NCBI GenBank assembly: GCA_027346925.1
Contig: DAIERH010000079.1
Location: 1-9,382 of the forward strand
From: Geobacter sp.
Lineage (GTDB): Bacteria > Desulfobacterota > Desulfuromonadia > Geobacterales > Pseudopelobacteraceae
Length of the DNA stretch: 9,382 nt
Reading direction: 5' to 3'
A program made the translations under genes and the position numbers. A model generated the notes under the pieces. That model made no database searches, was not told the origin of the DNA, and saw only the letters and a program-made list of their open reading frames with translations. How positions within the stretch are numbered: position 1 is the stretch's first letter; the number at the start of each line of letters is the position of its first letter. Below are positions 1 through 7,261 of this stretch, piece by piece.

Positions 1-938
1 CGGGCCGCCCGGCGCATGATGCGGCGCAGCACGTAGCCGCGCCCCTCGTTGCTGGGGAGCGCGCCGTCGCAGATCAGGAAGGTCACTGCCCGGGAATGGT
101 CGGCGATGACCCGCATGGAGACGTCGTCCTTCTCGTCGGCCCCGTACTTCTTGCCGGAAAGGCGTTCCACATGGCGGATGATCCCCTGCAGCAGGTCGGT
201 GTCGTAGTTGGAGCCGACCCCCTGCATGACCGCCGTGATCCGCTCCAGCCCCATACCGGTATCCACCGACGGTTTGGGGAGCGGTGTCATCGTGCCGTCG
301 GCCGAGCGGTTGAACTGCATGAAGACGTTGTTCCAGATCTCCATGTACCGGTCGCAGTCGCACCCCACGGTGCAGTCCGGCTTGCCGCAGCCCACCTCGG
401 GACCCTGGTCGTAGAAGATCTCCGTGCAGGGGCCGCAGGGACCGGTATCGCCCATGGACCAGAAGTTGTCCTTCTCGCCGAAGCGGAAGATGCGGTCGCG
501 GGGGATACCCTCCTGAAAGTGCCAGATATCGGCAGCCTCGTCATCGTCGGTATAGACCGAGACATACAGGCGGCTCTTGTCCAGCTTCAGGTCCTCGGTC
601 AGGAACTCCCAGGCATAGGCAATGGCCTCTTTCTTGAAATAATCGCCAAAGGAAAAATTGCCCAGCATCTCGAAGAAGGTGTGATGCCGCGCCGTGCGGC
701 CCACGTTCTCCAGGTCGTTGTGCTTGCCGCCGGCCCGTACGCACTTCTGCGAACTGCAGGCCCGCGTGTACCCCCGTTTCTCCAGCCCCAGGAAACAGTC
801 CTTGAACTGGTTCATGCCTGCATTGGTGAACATCAGGGTCGGGTCGTTCTTGGGGATGATACCCGAGCTGGACACCACCGTATGCCCCCGGTCGGCAAAA
901 TACGTCAGAAAGCGTGTGCGAATCTCGTTACCTGTCAT
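1..938 (-). CDS. alaS: Alanine--tRNA ligase, N-terminal 312 residues (cut by window edge)
   Basis: Cytoplasmic class II aminoacyl-tRNA synthetase that charges tRNA-Ala. The visible part is the catalytic core. It opens MTGNEIRTRFLTYFADRGHT and continues through FTNAGMNQFKDCFLG (motif 1 region), ARHHTFFEMLGNFSFGDYF (motif 2 region) and GMGLERI (motif 3), ending at NEGRGYVLRRIMRRAA at the left edge. Bacterial AlaRS is usually about 870-880 aa, so the tRNA-recognition, editing and C-Ala domains lie outside. The ATG at 938-936 is chosen because it gives the standard AlaRS N-terminus and has an AGGG ribosome-binding site about 7 nt upstream. It lies 30 nt after the small secreted-protein gene, with no clear promoter or terminator in that gap, so it may depend partly on upstream transcription. 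Its position downstream of recA and recX matches the order in many bacteria. The function is not in doubt. Confidence 0.98.
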   Translation of the reverse strand, partial: MTGNEIRTRFLTYFADRGHTVVSSSGIIPKNDPTLMFTNAGMNQFKDCFLGLEKRGYTRACSSQKCVRAGGKHNDLENVGRTARHHTFFEMLGNFSFGDYFKKEAIAYAWEFLTEDLKLDKSRLYVSVYTDDDEAADIWHFQEGIPRDRIFRFGEKDNFWSMGDTGPCGPCTEIFYDQGPEVGCGKPDCTVGCDCDRYMEIWNNVFMQFNRSADGTMTPLPKPSVDTGMGLERITAVMQGVGSNYDTDLLQGIIRHVERLSGKKYGADEKDDVSMRVIADHSRAVTFLICDGALPSNEGRGYVLRRIMRRAA

Positions 939-968
939 GTCTGCCCTTTTCTGTTATGTAATGTAGCG

Positions 969-1274
969 TTACTTCTTCTTTTCGGAGATCGAAATATCGG
1001 TCGTTACCCATGACTCGATATATTTGCCGTCCTCGTCGATCTTGTTCACATAGCGTTTTACCTGACCCGTGGCCGTATCGATCAGGAACACGGCGTTGGC
1101 AGAGGATGTCTGCTGCCGTTTCAGGTCATAGGTGGTATACTGTCCCTGGAAAAGCTGGTACCTGCCGATTTCCTGCGCTATCCTCGCCGCCTCCCGCTGT
1201 CCAGCCGATTCGCTCGCATGCAGACTGGATGCCAGCAAGAGGCTGCACGCCATACCAGCAACAATCCGTTTCAT
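969..1274 (-). CDS. Small exported protein of unknown family (101 aa)
   Basis: I do not recognise the family. The N-terminus MKRIVAGMACSLLLASSLHA is a clear Sec signal peptide, with likely cleavage after the LHA near residue 20, leaving about 80 residues. The mature part starts with a charged helix (about 22-38, REAARIAQEIGRYQLF). It continues with a probable beta-rich stretch containing FLIDTATGQVKRYVN (about 63-77), a pattern common in beta-hairpin or blade-type repeats, and ends in SEKKK. There is no lipobox or mature cysteine. The start is supported by GGAGG 5 nt before the ATG. It follows the FN3 gene by 18 nt and precedes alaS by 30 nt, so it is the last member of the four-gene envelope cassette. 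A periplasmic accessory role to its neighbours is inference from position only. Confidence 0.85.
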   Translation of the reverse strand: MKRIVAGMACSLLLASSLHASESAGQREAARIAQEIGRYQLFQGQYTTYDLKRQQTSSANAVFLIDTATGQVKRYVNKIDEDGKYIESWVTTDISISEKKK

Positions 1275-1292
1275 ATCGACCTCCAGGTGACC

Positions 1293-3506
1293 TTATTCAA
1301 ACGTTACCGTCTCCGATGGCTCGCTTTCCAGGCCGCTGTCGTCCACGGCCGTAACGTAGATCTCGACCCTGCCCTTGGCTTCGTCCAGTTTCCAACGGGT
1401 TTCCCTGGTAGTGGCAAATTTCTGGGAAGCCCCCAGGAAACCCTTCTTATAGAGGGCATAGCTGTGTACATCCTGTTCCTGGTTCGGTCGCCAGGCCACT
1501 ACCCGATTGGCGGCGTCGGCGGCCGTGACACCGGCCACCCTGGCCGGCAACTGCTTGGTACGGGCCGTAACCGCGGCGGAGAAACCGCTGATCAGCCCAT
1601 CCCGGTCAATAGCCCTGACCTTGTACGCCACCTCACTGCCATCGCCAAGCCCCGCATCCTCGCACAGGGTGTCGGCCAGCTCCCTGATCTCCCGGAAATC
1701 AGCCTCGTCGCTCCGTTTTCTGAAGACCTGATACTGCCTGATATCAGCTTCCCGATTCGCGTCCCAGCGCAACGTGACCTTCTTGACCTCGCCCGAGGCG
1801 GCCGCAAGGTTTGCCGGAGAAAGGGGCGGCGCCTTGGTGGTCGCCGACGCACTTCCGCTCCGGACGCTCATGGCACCACCGGAATTCTGGCTGCATACCC
1901 GGTAGTGGTAGGTGGCCTTGTCCATGAGCGGCGGGGTGTCGTCCACAAATTCCATCCGGCCGCTCACGACCTCGCCCACCCTCTCCAAGGTGCCCGCATT
2001 TTCGTCCATGCCCCGGTAGATGACAACCCGCGTGATCTCGTCTTCCGCTGTTCCGGCAAGCTGCCAGCGCAGCCTGACCCGGCGCGGTTCCCCACCGGCG
2101 GCCGTGAGGTTCACGGGCGGCGGCGGCACATCCCTGGTTACCGCCGATACCGGCCCGGAGGGATCGGTTTCCGCACTCCCCCTCTTGAAGGCGCTCAGAC
2201 GGTACCAATAGGTTGTGTTATCCCCCAGGCCGGAATCCACATAGTTGGTCCTGGTCAAGCCTTCCAGCCTGGCGATCACCCCGTAGCGCCCATCCCTGGC
2301 GTCGGAGCGGTAGACCAGATACCCTTCCGCCGTTTCGTTGGGGTACGGGTCCCATGCCAGCGTAACGTGGCGGATCCCGCCGCCAGCCGCCCTGACCGGG
2401 TTGGGCGGAGGCAGCGGCGTCACGCCCAGCTTGGCCGAGTACTCGCTCTCCGCACCCTCGCTGTTGTGCGCGGTGATGGTGTAGACATACCTGACCCCAT
2501 CGGCGAGCCCGCTGTCGGCATAGGTTCCGGTTTCAACCGGCAACCGCGCCACCAGGGCAAAGGCGCCCGCTTCACCCTGACGGCGGTAGAGCCTATAGCC
2601 GTACGGCGTGGTGCGCGGATCGCCCCCGGCGCCGGGGCGCGGGCGCCAGGTGAGCCTGGCCCCTTTGATGTCCGCCTCGGCATTCATGAAGATCGGAGCC
2701 GGCGGAGCGATAGAGGTCGCCCCCCGCACCGCCTCCGTCATCCCGCTTAAGGCTCCGGTCTGGCCAACCGCCATGATACGATAATAAAACACCTCGTTGA
2801 GCTTGAGGTTCTCGTCGATAAACGACGGCTCTGTGGTGGTGGCGTACTGGCTGTACGGGCCATCCTGGGCGGTTGCACGGTAGATGTTGAAGCCGACGAT
2901 CTGTTTCAGATCCTCGCAGCGCCAGTCAAGCCGGATGCTGTTGGTTGTTCCGCTCGCCGAGACGTTTTTCGGCAATGGGACGACAACGGTGAGGGCCATG
3001 TCGGCAATGGGCCCTGCCGGGACCTCCGCATTCCTGACCCGATCCAGAATGGTGTCGGCAACCTCCACGAGCCTCCGGGAAAAATCGGACTCCGACAGGG
3101 TATAGCTTTCCTTCATCACCAGCTTCCGGGAGCGGACGTGGACCAGGTTGACGTCCAGCATCGCGCCCGACTCGGTCATACTGACGCTCCCATGCACAAC
3201 ATAGTCGAGACCCGCTTTGGCGCCGGTCCGGACGATGCTGTCATGGTTCAGGTTGTCCAGCCGCAGCCCTTCCAGCTCAAGAAACTGCTCGATCTTTTTA
3301 CGCTCGGCAATCTCGAAATACCCGCTTCTGTCGATACTGTTGAGCAGCGAGGCCGAGATGTTTTCCGTGAAGGCCATGGCCTGCAGGCTGGTGGCCAGGA
3401 ATGGTATGCAGCCGAGCTTGGGCCGGAAGTTCGCGTCACCGGCATATGCCGTGCCGACCGAGACAAAGAGAATCACTACCAGGTACTTGATCAGCCTTTT
3501 TACCAT
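1293..3506 (-). CDS. Exported protein: CsgG/FlgO-like N-terminal domain plus six fibronectin type III repeats (737 aa)
   Basis: Residues 1-22 (MVKRLIKYLVVILFVSVGTA then YA) form a Sec signal peptide. Residues about 27-160 resemble the CsgG/FlgO/TolB-N-like alpha/beta fold: a first strand LGCIPFLA, then LLNSIDRSGYFEIAERKKIE, then GLDYVVHGSVSMTESG, then a strand with LVHVRSRKLV, and a closing helix. Six FN3 repeats follow at about 178-266, 270-364, 366-457, 463-557, 563-650 and 655-737. They show the FN3 pattern of an early Trp (LTW, LAWD, LRW), a central YxxYR, and a late Y.YR/Y.V.A strand, and Pro-rich linkers separate most of them (PPAP, PLPPPNP, PPPPVN). FN3 arrays in exported bacterial proteins usually act as spacers or binding modules. 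The protein has no lipobox, membrane anchor or catalytic motif, so it is probably periplasmic or cell-surface. GGAG sits about 8 nt before the ATG. The gene lies 53 nt after the lipoprotein gene. The domain layout is well supported; the function is unknown. Confidence 0.85.
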   Translation of the reverse strand: MVKRLIKYLVVILFVSVGTAYAGDANFRPKLGCIPFLATSLQAMAFTENISASLLNSIDRSGYFEIAERKKIEQFLELEGLRLDNLNHDSIVRTGAKAGLDYVVHGSVSMTESGAMLDVNLVHVRSRKLVMKESYTLSESDFSRRLVEVADTILDRVRNAEVPAGPIADMALTVVVPLPKNVSASGTTNSIRLDWRCEDLKQIVGFNIYRATAQDGPYSQYATTTEPSFIDENLKLNEVFYYRIMAVGQTGALSGMTEAVRGATSIAPPAPIFMNAEADIKGARLTWRPRPGAGGDPRTTPYGYRLYRRQGEAGAFALVARLPVETGTYADSGLADGVRYVYTITAHNSEGAESEYSAKLGVTPLPPPNPVRAAGGGIRHVTLAWDPYPNETAEGYLVYRSDARDGRYGVIARLEGLTRTNYVDSGLGDNTTYWYRLSAFKRGSAETDPSGPVSAVTRDVPPPPVNLTAAGGEPRRVRLRWQLAGTAEDEITRVVIYRGMDENAGTLERVGEVVSGRMEFVDDTPPLMDKATYHYRVCSQNSGGAMSVRSGSASATTKAPPLSPANLAAASGEVKKVTLRWDANREADIRQYQVFRKRSDEADFREIRELADTLCEDAGLGDGSEVAYKVRAIDRDGLISGFSAAVTARTKQLPARVAGVTAADAANRVVAWRPNQEQDVHSYALYKKGFLGASQKFATTRETRWKLDEAKGRVEIYVTAVDDSGLESEPSETVTFE

Positions 3507-3559
3507 ATATGCGCTCCGTCAGTGCAAAAGGCATCGGCAGCATGCCACCGGGACATCGA

Positions 3560-5554
3560 TCACAGCGGATAGTTTTCAGCCTGCTTCAACAGCACGTCCA
3601 ACCCCTGGCGGGCGTTTTCGGTAATCGGCGACTTGATGTTCTTGACCTCCTCGGTGACCACCGCATCCATGTACTTTTCGGCGACCGGCTCCATCTCACC
3701 TTTCTTCTTCAGCACCTCTGCGGTATTCAGGTAGGTCTCCTGAAGGTTCTGGAAACGGGAGAGCACCTGGTGCCCCAGGTCGGAGATGGCATCGTCCACC
3801 GCCTTTTCCAGAAGATCGGAATCGGCCGGGAGGTCAAGCTTGTGATAGGGGATGCCGGCGATATCTACCCCCTCGGAATAGGTGCCTGTGGCCTCTTTCT
3901 TGCTTTTCAGGGTCTTGGTGATGACCACCTCGCCCGACTCCACATCGACCACCCGGAACGAGATGGTGACGTTGGCGGTCTTGCGGTGCGTGGCCACCTT
4001 GTACCTGATGGTCTCGGTCCTGTCTTTTTCGATAAAGGGGGGCGGGGCGTTAAGACGGTCCTCTTCCGTGGGCCGGGGGTTGGCGGCCATCCAGGCGCCG
4101 TACTGGGGGTTAGGCTCCCGGTCGATGCCGACCTTGGCCACCACCATCTTCTGCCCCTCCTCAACGTTCTTCTCGACCGCGTACTGCAACAGGCTGCCGA
4201 AGATGAAGACATCCGTGCCCTTCAGCTTGCCCGATTTCTTGGCGGATTCGATGTCGTACAGCCCGGCCTGTCCCATCTCGATCTCCTTGATCAGGGCGCC
4301 CAGGACGTCACGGGCCAGGATCTTCACATCACCGCTGGCGTTCCTGGTCATGTAGGACAGCAGGCTGTCGGTGACCAGACGGGCCGCATCCGGGTTGCTG
4401 GCCGGCGGGTTGAAGTCCATGATGGCGATCTTCTTGATGACCCGCTGCCGCACCTTGTCCTTCAGTGCCTGGATCTTCTGGTACAGTTCCTTTTGTGCCC
4501 CGGAAACCTTGTGGGCGCATTCGGTCCAGTACAGGGCCAGACCGATGTATCCGGCCCCGTCCAGTTCATCGGCCTTGGCGCTCATCTGGGCGATCAACTG
4601 GCTTCTCAGTTCGTCGGCGCCGGGTGCCTTGAAGGCCGCGGGATTGAAATCAAAGGCTATCATGGTGTCGATGTATGCGCTGTAGGGCGCCTTTCTGGCA
4701 AGATCAGCGCTGGCCTTTTCCATCAACTTGGCGCCCCCCTCGGAGTAGAGCTTGTTGATGCGCTCCTTATCCGCCGCTCCGGGATTCAACCCCTGGGCGC
4801 GTTTCAGGTACAGCCGCACGCGATCCCACCTGCTCTCGGCGGCAAATCGTTCGGCTTTTTCCAGATTCACCGCAACGGTATTCTTCGCCCTGGCATCCCT
4901 GAGAGCCGCCGCGATCAGCTGATTGCCGGGCTGGACCGACAGGGCGGATTCAAGGCTCCTGGCAAGGGCATCCACATCGTCACTGGCCTTGTATTTGTCC
5001 GCCTCTTTCAGAAAATAGGAAACCGCGCCGTTCTCCGTGGTGGCAATTTTGACGGCCAAGTCCAGGTAGCCGGGGTAGTAGAGCCGAATCTCCTTCAGCT
5101 TCTCCAGGGCAACCAGCCAGTTTTTGACCTCCAGGGCCTTCATGGCAGCCGCGTAGGATGTCTCGGCCCGCTTCACCATCACATCCATCTGCCCTTTCAC
5201 GGAATCCGCCAGACTGCGGGCCTCCACGTTATCGGGGTCGATCTTCAGGGCCTTGTCCAGGTATCCCTGTGCGGTGCGGAGGTTGTCATACTTCAGCGGG
5301 GTGATGGCAAGCTGCTCGCGGGCGCTGTCCAGTATATGCTGCGCCAGGCGCGAACGGGTAGCGGCGAGCGCGGCCCGGTATTCCGGGTTGGCGGTGTCCT
5401 TGGAAAGCGCGTCTTCGTACATGGGAAGGGCGTCTTCCAGCCGTTTCTGCCGCTCCAGTTCTCTGGCGATGTCGAAGCTCTCCCTGCCCGCTGTCGCGCA
5501 CCCCGCGACCAGGAGCATGACCAAGCCGACACACAGCAAATCCCCTCTGAGCAT
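3560..5554 (-). CDS. Outer-membrane lipoprotein with TPR-like repeats and a CsgG-like domain (664 aa)
   Basis: The N-terminus has a lipoprotein signal ending in the lipobox LVAGC, with Cys19 as the lipidated residue. The next residue is Ala rather than Asp, which by the Lol +2 rule points to the outer membrane. Residues about 25-290 are helical, with TPR-like units (ALPMYEDALSKDTANPEYRA, and YLDKALKIDPDNVEARSLAD near 98-117). Residues about 372-600 look CsgG-like: KKIAIMDFNPPA as first strand, LVTDSLLSYMTR, VKILARDVLGALIKEIE (415-425 resembles the 'ER..l..il.E' signature), TDVFIFGSLLQYAVE, and VTISFRVVDVESGEVV. Between about 465 and 525 is an extra Pro-rich segment (EPNPQYGAW, NAPPPFIEK) that may be a loop or inserted hairpin. 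CsgG itself is about 270 aa, so this is a much larger multidomain relative. A strong AAGGAGG lies 5 nt before the ATG. Eleven nt separate it from the FlgT-like gene. Whether it forms a pore is unknown. Confidence 0.85.
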   Translation of the reverse strand: MLRGDLLCVGLVMLLVAGCATAGRESFDIARELERQKRLEDALPMYEDALSKDTANPEYRAALAATRSRLAQHILDSAREQLAITPLKYDNLRTAQGYLDKALKIDPDNVEARSLADSVKGQMDVMVKRAETSYAAAMKALEVKNWLVALEKLKEIRLYYPGYLDLAVKIATTENGAVSYFLKEADKYKASDDVDALARSLESALSVQPGNQLIAAALRDARAKNTVAVNLEKAERFAAESRWDRVRLYLKRAQGLNPGAADKERINKLYSEGGAKLMEKASADLARKAPYSAYIDTMIAFDFNPAAFKAPGADELRSQLIAQMSAKADELDGAGYIGLALYWTECAHKVSGAQKELYQKIQALKDKVRQRVIKKIAIMDFNPPASNPDAARLVTDSLLSYMTRNASGDVKILARDVLGALIKEIEMGQAGLYDIESAKKSGKLKGTDVFIFGSLLQYAVEKNVEEGQKMVVAKVGIDREPNPQYGAWMAANPRPTEEDRLNAPPPFIEKDRTETIRYKVATHRKTANVTISFRVVDVESGEVVITKTLKSKKEATGTYSEGVDIAGIPYHKLDLPADSDLLEKAVDDAISDLGHQVLSRFQNLQETYLNTAEVLKKKGEMEPVAEKYMDAVVTEEVKNIKSPITENARQGLDVLLKQAENYPL

Positions 5555-5559
5555 ACTTA

Positions 5560-5576
5560 CCTCCTTTATTTTTTTT
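5560..5576 (-). promoter_or_regulatory. A8 run, stop codon and Shine-Dalgarno overlap between two cassette genes
   Basis: On the minus strand the FlgT-like gene ends CAA AAA AAA TAA. The stop codon runs directly into AAGGAGG (5560-5566), the ribosome-binding site of the lipoprotein gene, 5 nt from its ATG. This layout favours coupled termination and re-initiation. The eight A residues (5569-5576) contain an in-frame A|AAA|AAA heptamer, discussed as a possible slippage site. The ribosome-binding site is clear; slippage is unproven. Confidence 0.6.
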
Positions 5577-6756
5577 GCAATTGCAGATTCAAGGTGTTGG
5601 CGGTCAGGGAGATGACCCGGTATCTATAGCCTCCCATATCGGTGTGGGTGATTTCCTCGGCCAAGTCCCGGGCCGAGCCGGTGATCTCCGCATCCAGAGT
5701 CAAGGCGCCGTCCCGGTAGTTCCGCTCCTCGGTCTTTTCCACGTGGTTGAGCCGTTCCAGCATGAGATCGCGCAGCCTGGCGATATCACCGAACTCCACC
5801 CCCTTGATGACGACCCTGGCGGTACGGGTCCCGCTAACCCTGCGGCTCCACTTGGCCACGATCTGCCGGTTCAGGTTGTCGGCCAGTTCCCGGCTGGCCC
5901 GCTTGATCGCCTCGGCACCACCGGCGGTCGGGTTGACGTGGGCCGCATTGGCGGTTGCAGTATGGGACGCCATCAGGTGGCCGGTATCCGCGTCAACCAC
6001 CCGGGCCGACACGTTTGCCTGGGATGTGCGCATGTTGGTGCCGCTGATCGCGGATACGCCGGCCTTGGCCACGGCCTTACCGATGATCACCACCTCCGCC
6101 CCTCCGTCGGCCGCCACCTGGAGCGCCACCTCGGTCGGCACCCCGGCCCCCGAAGCGGAGTACGCCCCCTCGCGCCGGGCAATGGCGACCAGCGTTTCCC
6201 GGTCCACCACGTTGTATCCCCTCTTGGCCAGGACGTCGTGCAGGACCGATTCGGCGATGCCGGCATTGACGGCTGAATCCGCCAGGGAAGCGGACGGCCC
6301 GTCGTTGCCGATGTTCTGCTCGGTCATGATCACCGCGACACGCGGCTTGCCCAGCTTCCTGGAAACGAGGCCCACGTCGTCCAGCCCCTTTTCCAGGCGC
6401 ACCGTGGAAACGGTGGCCCTGACGCCGACCCGGCAGGCATCCGTTTCAAACCGTTCGGAGGTGATTCGGTAGGTCTTGATGAATCCGGAGCTTTTCGAAA
6501 GGATCTTGTCATTGAGCAGCGCGGAATCCTGCACCACCGTCTTCGAACTGACCATCACGCCGATCACCTGTTCAATGGCACGGCGAAAAGCGTTGTTCAG
6601 CGCGGCTTCCCGGGCGGCATCCTTCCTCCCCCCCACGATAGCGGCATATCCCTCCACATCGACGGTCACCGGTGCCGAGCCCGAGGCAAAAACATCCGCG
6701 GAAAAAGCCATGAATACGATCAGGCAACCGACAAGCGGCGAGATACGATGGTTCAT
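5566..6756 (-). CDS. Exported protein with FlgT-like N-terminal domain and CsgG-like middle domain (396 aa)
   Basis: Residues 1-24 (MNHRISPLVGCLIVFMAFSA then DVFA) are a signal peptide. Residues about 30-120 match the FlgT N-terminal pattern: VDVEGYAAIVGGRKDAAREA, then ALNNAFRRAIEQVIGVMVSS, a 'T.v.ds.l.ndkIlsks.GfIktY' stretch, and CRVGVRATVS. Residues about 138-300 resemble the FlgT middle/CsgG fold: KPRVAVIMTEQNIG, SVLHDVLAKRGYNVVDRETL, AEVVIIGKAVAKAG, ARVVDADTGHLMAS, and a last amphipathic helix with LADNLNRQIVAKW. Residues about 311-394 form a separate C-terminal alpha/beta module (VVIKGVEFGDIARLRDLMLE, then a YRYRVISLTANTLNLQL end). Vibrio FlgT is a periplasmic flagellar H-ring protein, but no flagellar genes are visible here, so a flagellar role cannot be assumed. 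GGGAG lies about 7 nt before the ATG, and the gene starts 31 nt after recX, leading the cassette. Confidence 0.8.
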   Translation of the reverse strand: MNHRISPLVGCLIVFMAFSADVFASGSAPVTVDVEGYAAIVGGRKDAAREAALNNAFRRAIEQVIGVMVSSKTVVQDSALLNDKILSKSSGFIKTYRITSERFETDACRVGVRATVSTVRLEKGLDDVGLVSRKLGKPRVAVIMTEQNIGNDGPSASLADSAVNAGIAESVLHDVLAKRGYNVVDRETLVAIARREGAYSASGAGVPTEVALQVAADGGAEVVIIGKAVAKAGVSAISGTNMRTSQANVSARVVDADTGHLMASHTATANAAHVNPTAGGAEAIKRASRELADNLNRQIVAKWSRRVSGTRTARVVIKGVEFGDIARLRDLMLERLNHVEKTEERNYRDGALTLDAEITGSARDLAEEITHTDMGGYRYRVISLTANTLNLQLQKK

Positions 6757-6787
6757 ACGGTTTCTCCCGATGTTTTTTGCTCCCCGG

Positions 6788-7261
6788 CTACTCCCGCATG
6801 AGGCCGCGGATGGCGCCGGAACTGAACCCCCGGCGCTGGAGGAATCCGATTACCCGCCGCCTCTCCCGGTCGGTGGCCGCGGCAAAGGAAAATCCGGGGA
6901 AGCGCCGTTCGAGCAGGGAGCGTAGCCCCTCCTCATCGTGTTCTCCCCCCATCCGCCCCACGACCTCGTTGATCAGTTCGGCGGGGATGCCCCGGCGGCG
7001 CATCTCCAGCCTGAGGCGCGGGCCGAAAAACCGCCCGCTCGCCTGGGCCGCCTCGGCAAAGCGCTCGGCAAAACGGCGGTCATTCAACCATCCCTCCGCC
7101 AGGAGCCGCATCACGGCGCTTTCGCTATCCGTCTCGCTGAATTCTCTGTCCAGAAGCTTCCGTTTGAGCTTGAGCGAGGTGTAATCCCGGGCCGCCAGGA
7201 GCCGCACGGCATACCGGTAGGCCCCCTCGGCGGAGGATGGCTCAGAACTTCTCGATCTCAA
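6788..7261 (-). CDS. recX: RecX, modulator of RecA filaments (157 aa from a TTG start)
   Basis: Cytoplasmic helical-repeat protein that binds RecA filaments and limits RecA recombinase and coprotease activity. The family pattern is clear: AYRYAVRLLAARDYTSLKLK (about 14-33), KLLDREFS (35-42), AVMRLLAEGWLNDRRFAERF (49-68), GPRLRLEMRRRGIP (80-93), and a third repeat ending VIGFLQRRGFSSGAI (137-151). No ATG or GTG lies in a sensible place. The TTG at 7261-7259 gives 157 aa, close to E. coli RecX (166 aa), and has GGAG about 10 nt upstream. It overlaps the last 20 nt of pilT, suggesting coupled translation. An ATG at 7360 would add a 33-residue Ser/Arg/Pro-rich leader unlike RecX and a 119-nt overlap, so I reject it. 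The identity is firm; the exact start is less so. Confidence 0.9.
   Translation of the reverse strand: MRSRSSEPSSAEGAYRYAVRLLAARDYTSLKLKRKLLDREFSETDSESAVMRLLAEGWLNDRRFAERFAEAAQASGRFFGPRLRLEMRRRGIPAELINEVVGRMGGEHDEEGLRSLLERRFPGFSFAAATDRERRRVIGFLQRRGFSSGAIRGLMRE

Noticed and set aside
939..968. AT-rich stretch upstream of alaS considered as a promoter
   Set aside because: A -10-like TACATAAC-type sequence is present, but no matching -35 is found at proper spacing.
96..1013. A 305-codon open frame on the plus strand, opposite alaS
   Set aside because: The minus strand encodes clear AlaRS motifs through the same interval.
1218..2750. A 510-codon open frame on the plus strand, opposite the FN3 gene
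   Set aside because: Gly/Arg/Pro-rich product with no domain. The minus strand encodes well-formed FN3 repeats across the same bases.
3526..3546. Small hairpin GGCAT/ATGCC followed by TTTT on the minus strand, between the lipoprotein and FN3 genes
   Set aside because: The stem is only 5 bp and the T-run is 4, too weak to call a terminator.
3509..5629. A 706-codon open frame on the plus strand, opposite the lipoprotein gene
   Set aside because: The minus-strand frame has a lipobox, TPR and CsgG-like motifs and a strong ribosome-binding site. The plus-strand product has no recognisable domain and is explained by GC-rich codon bias on the opposite strand.
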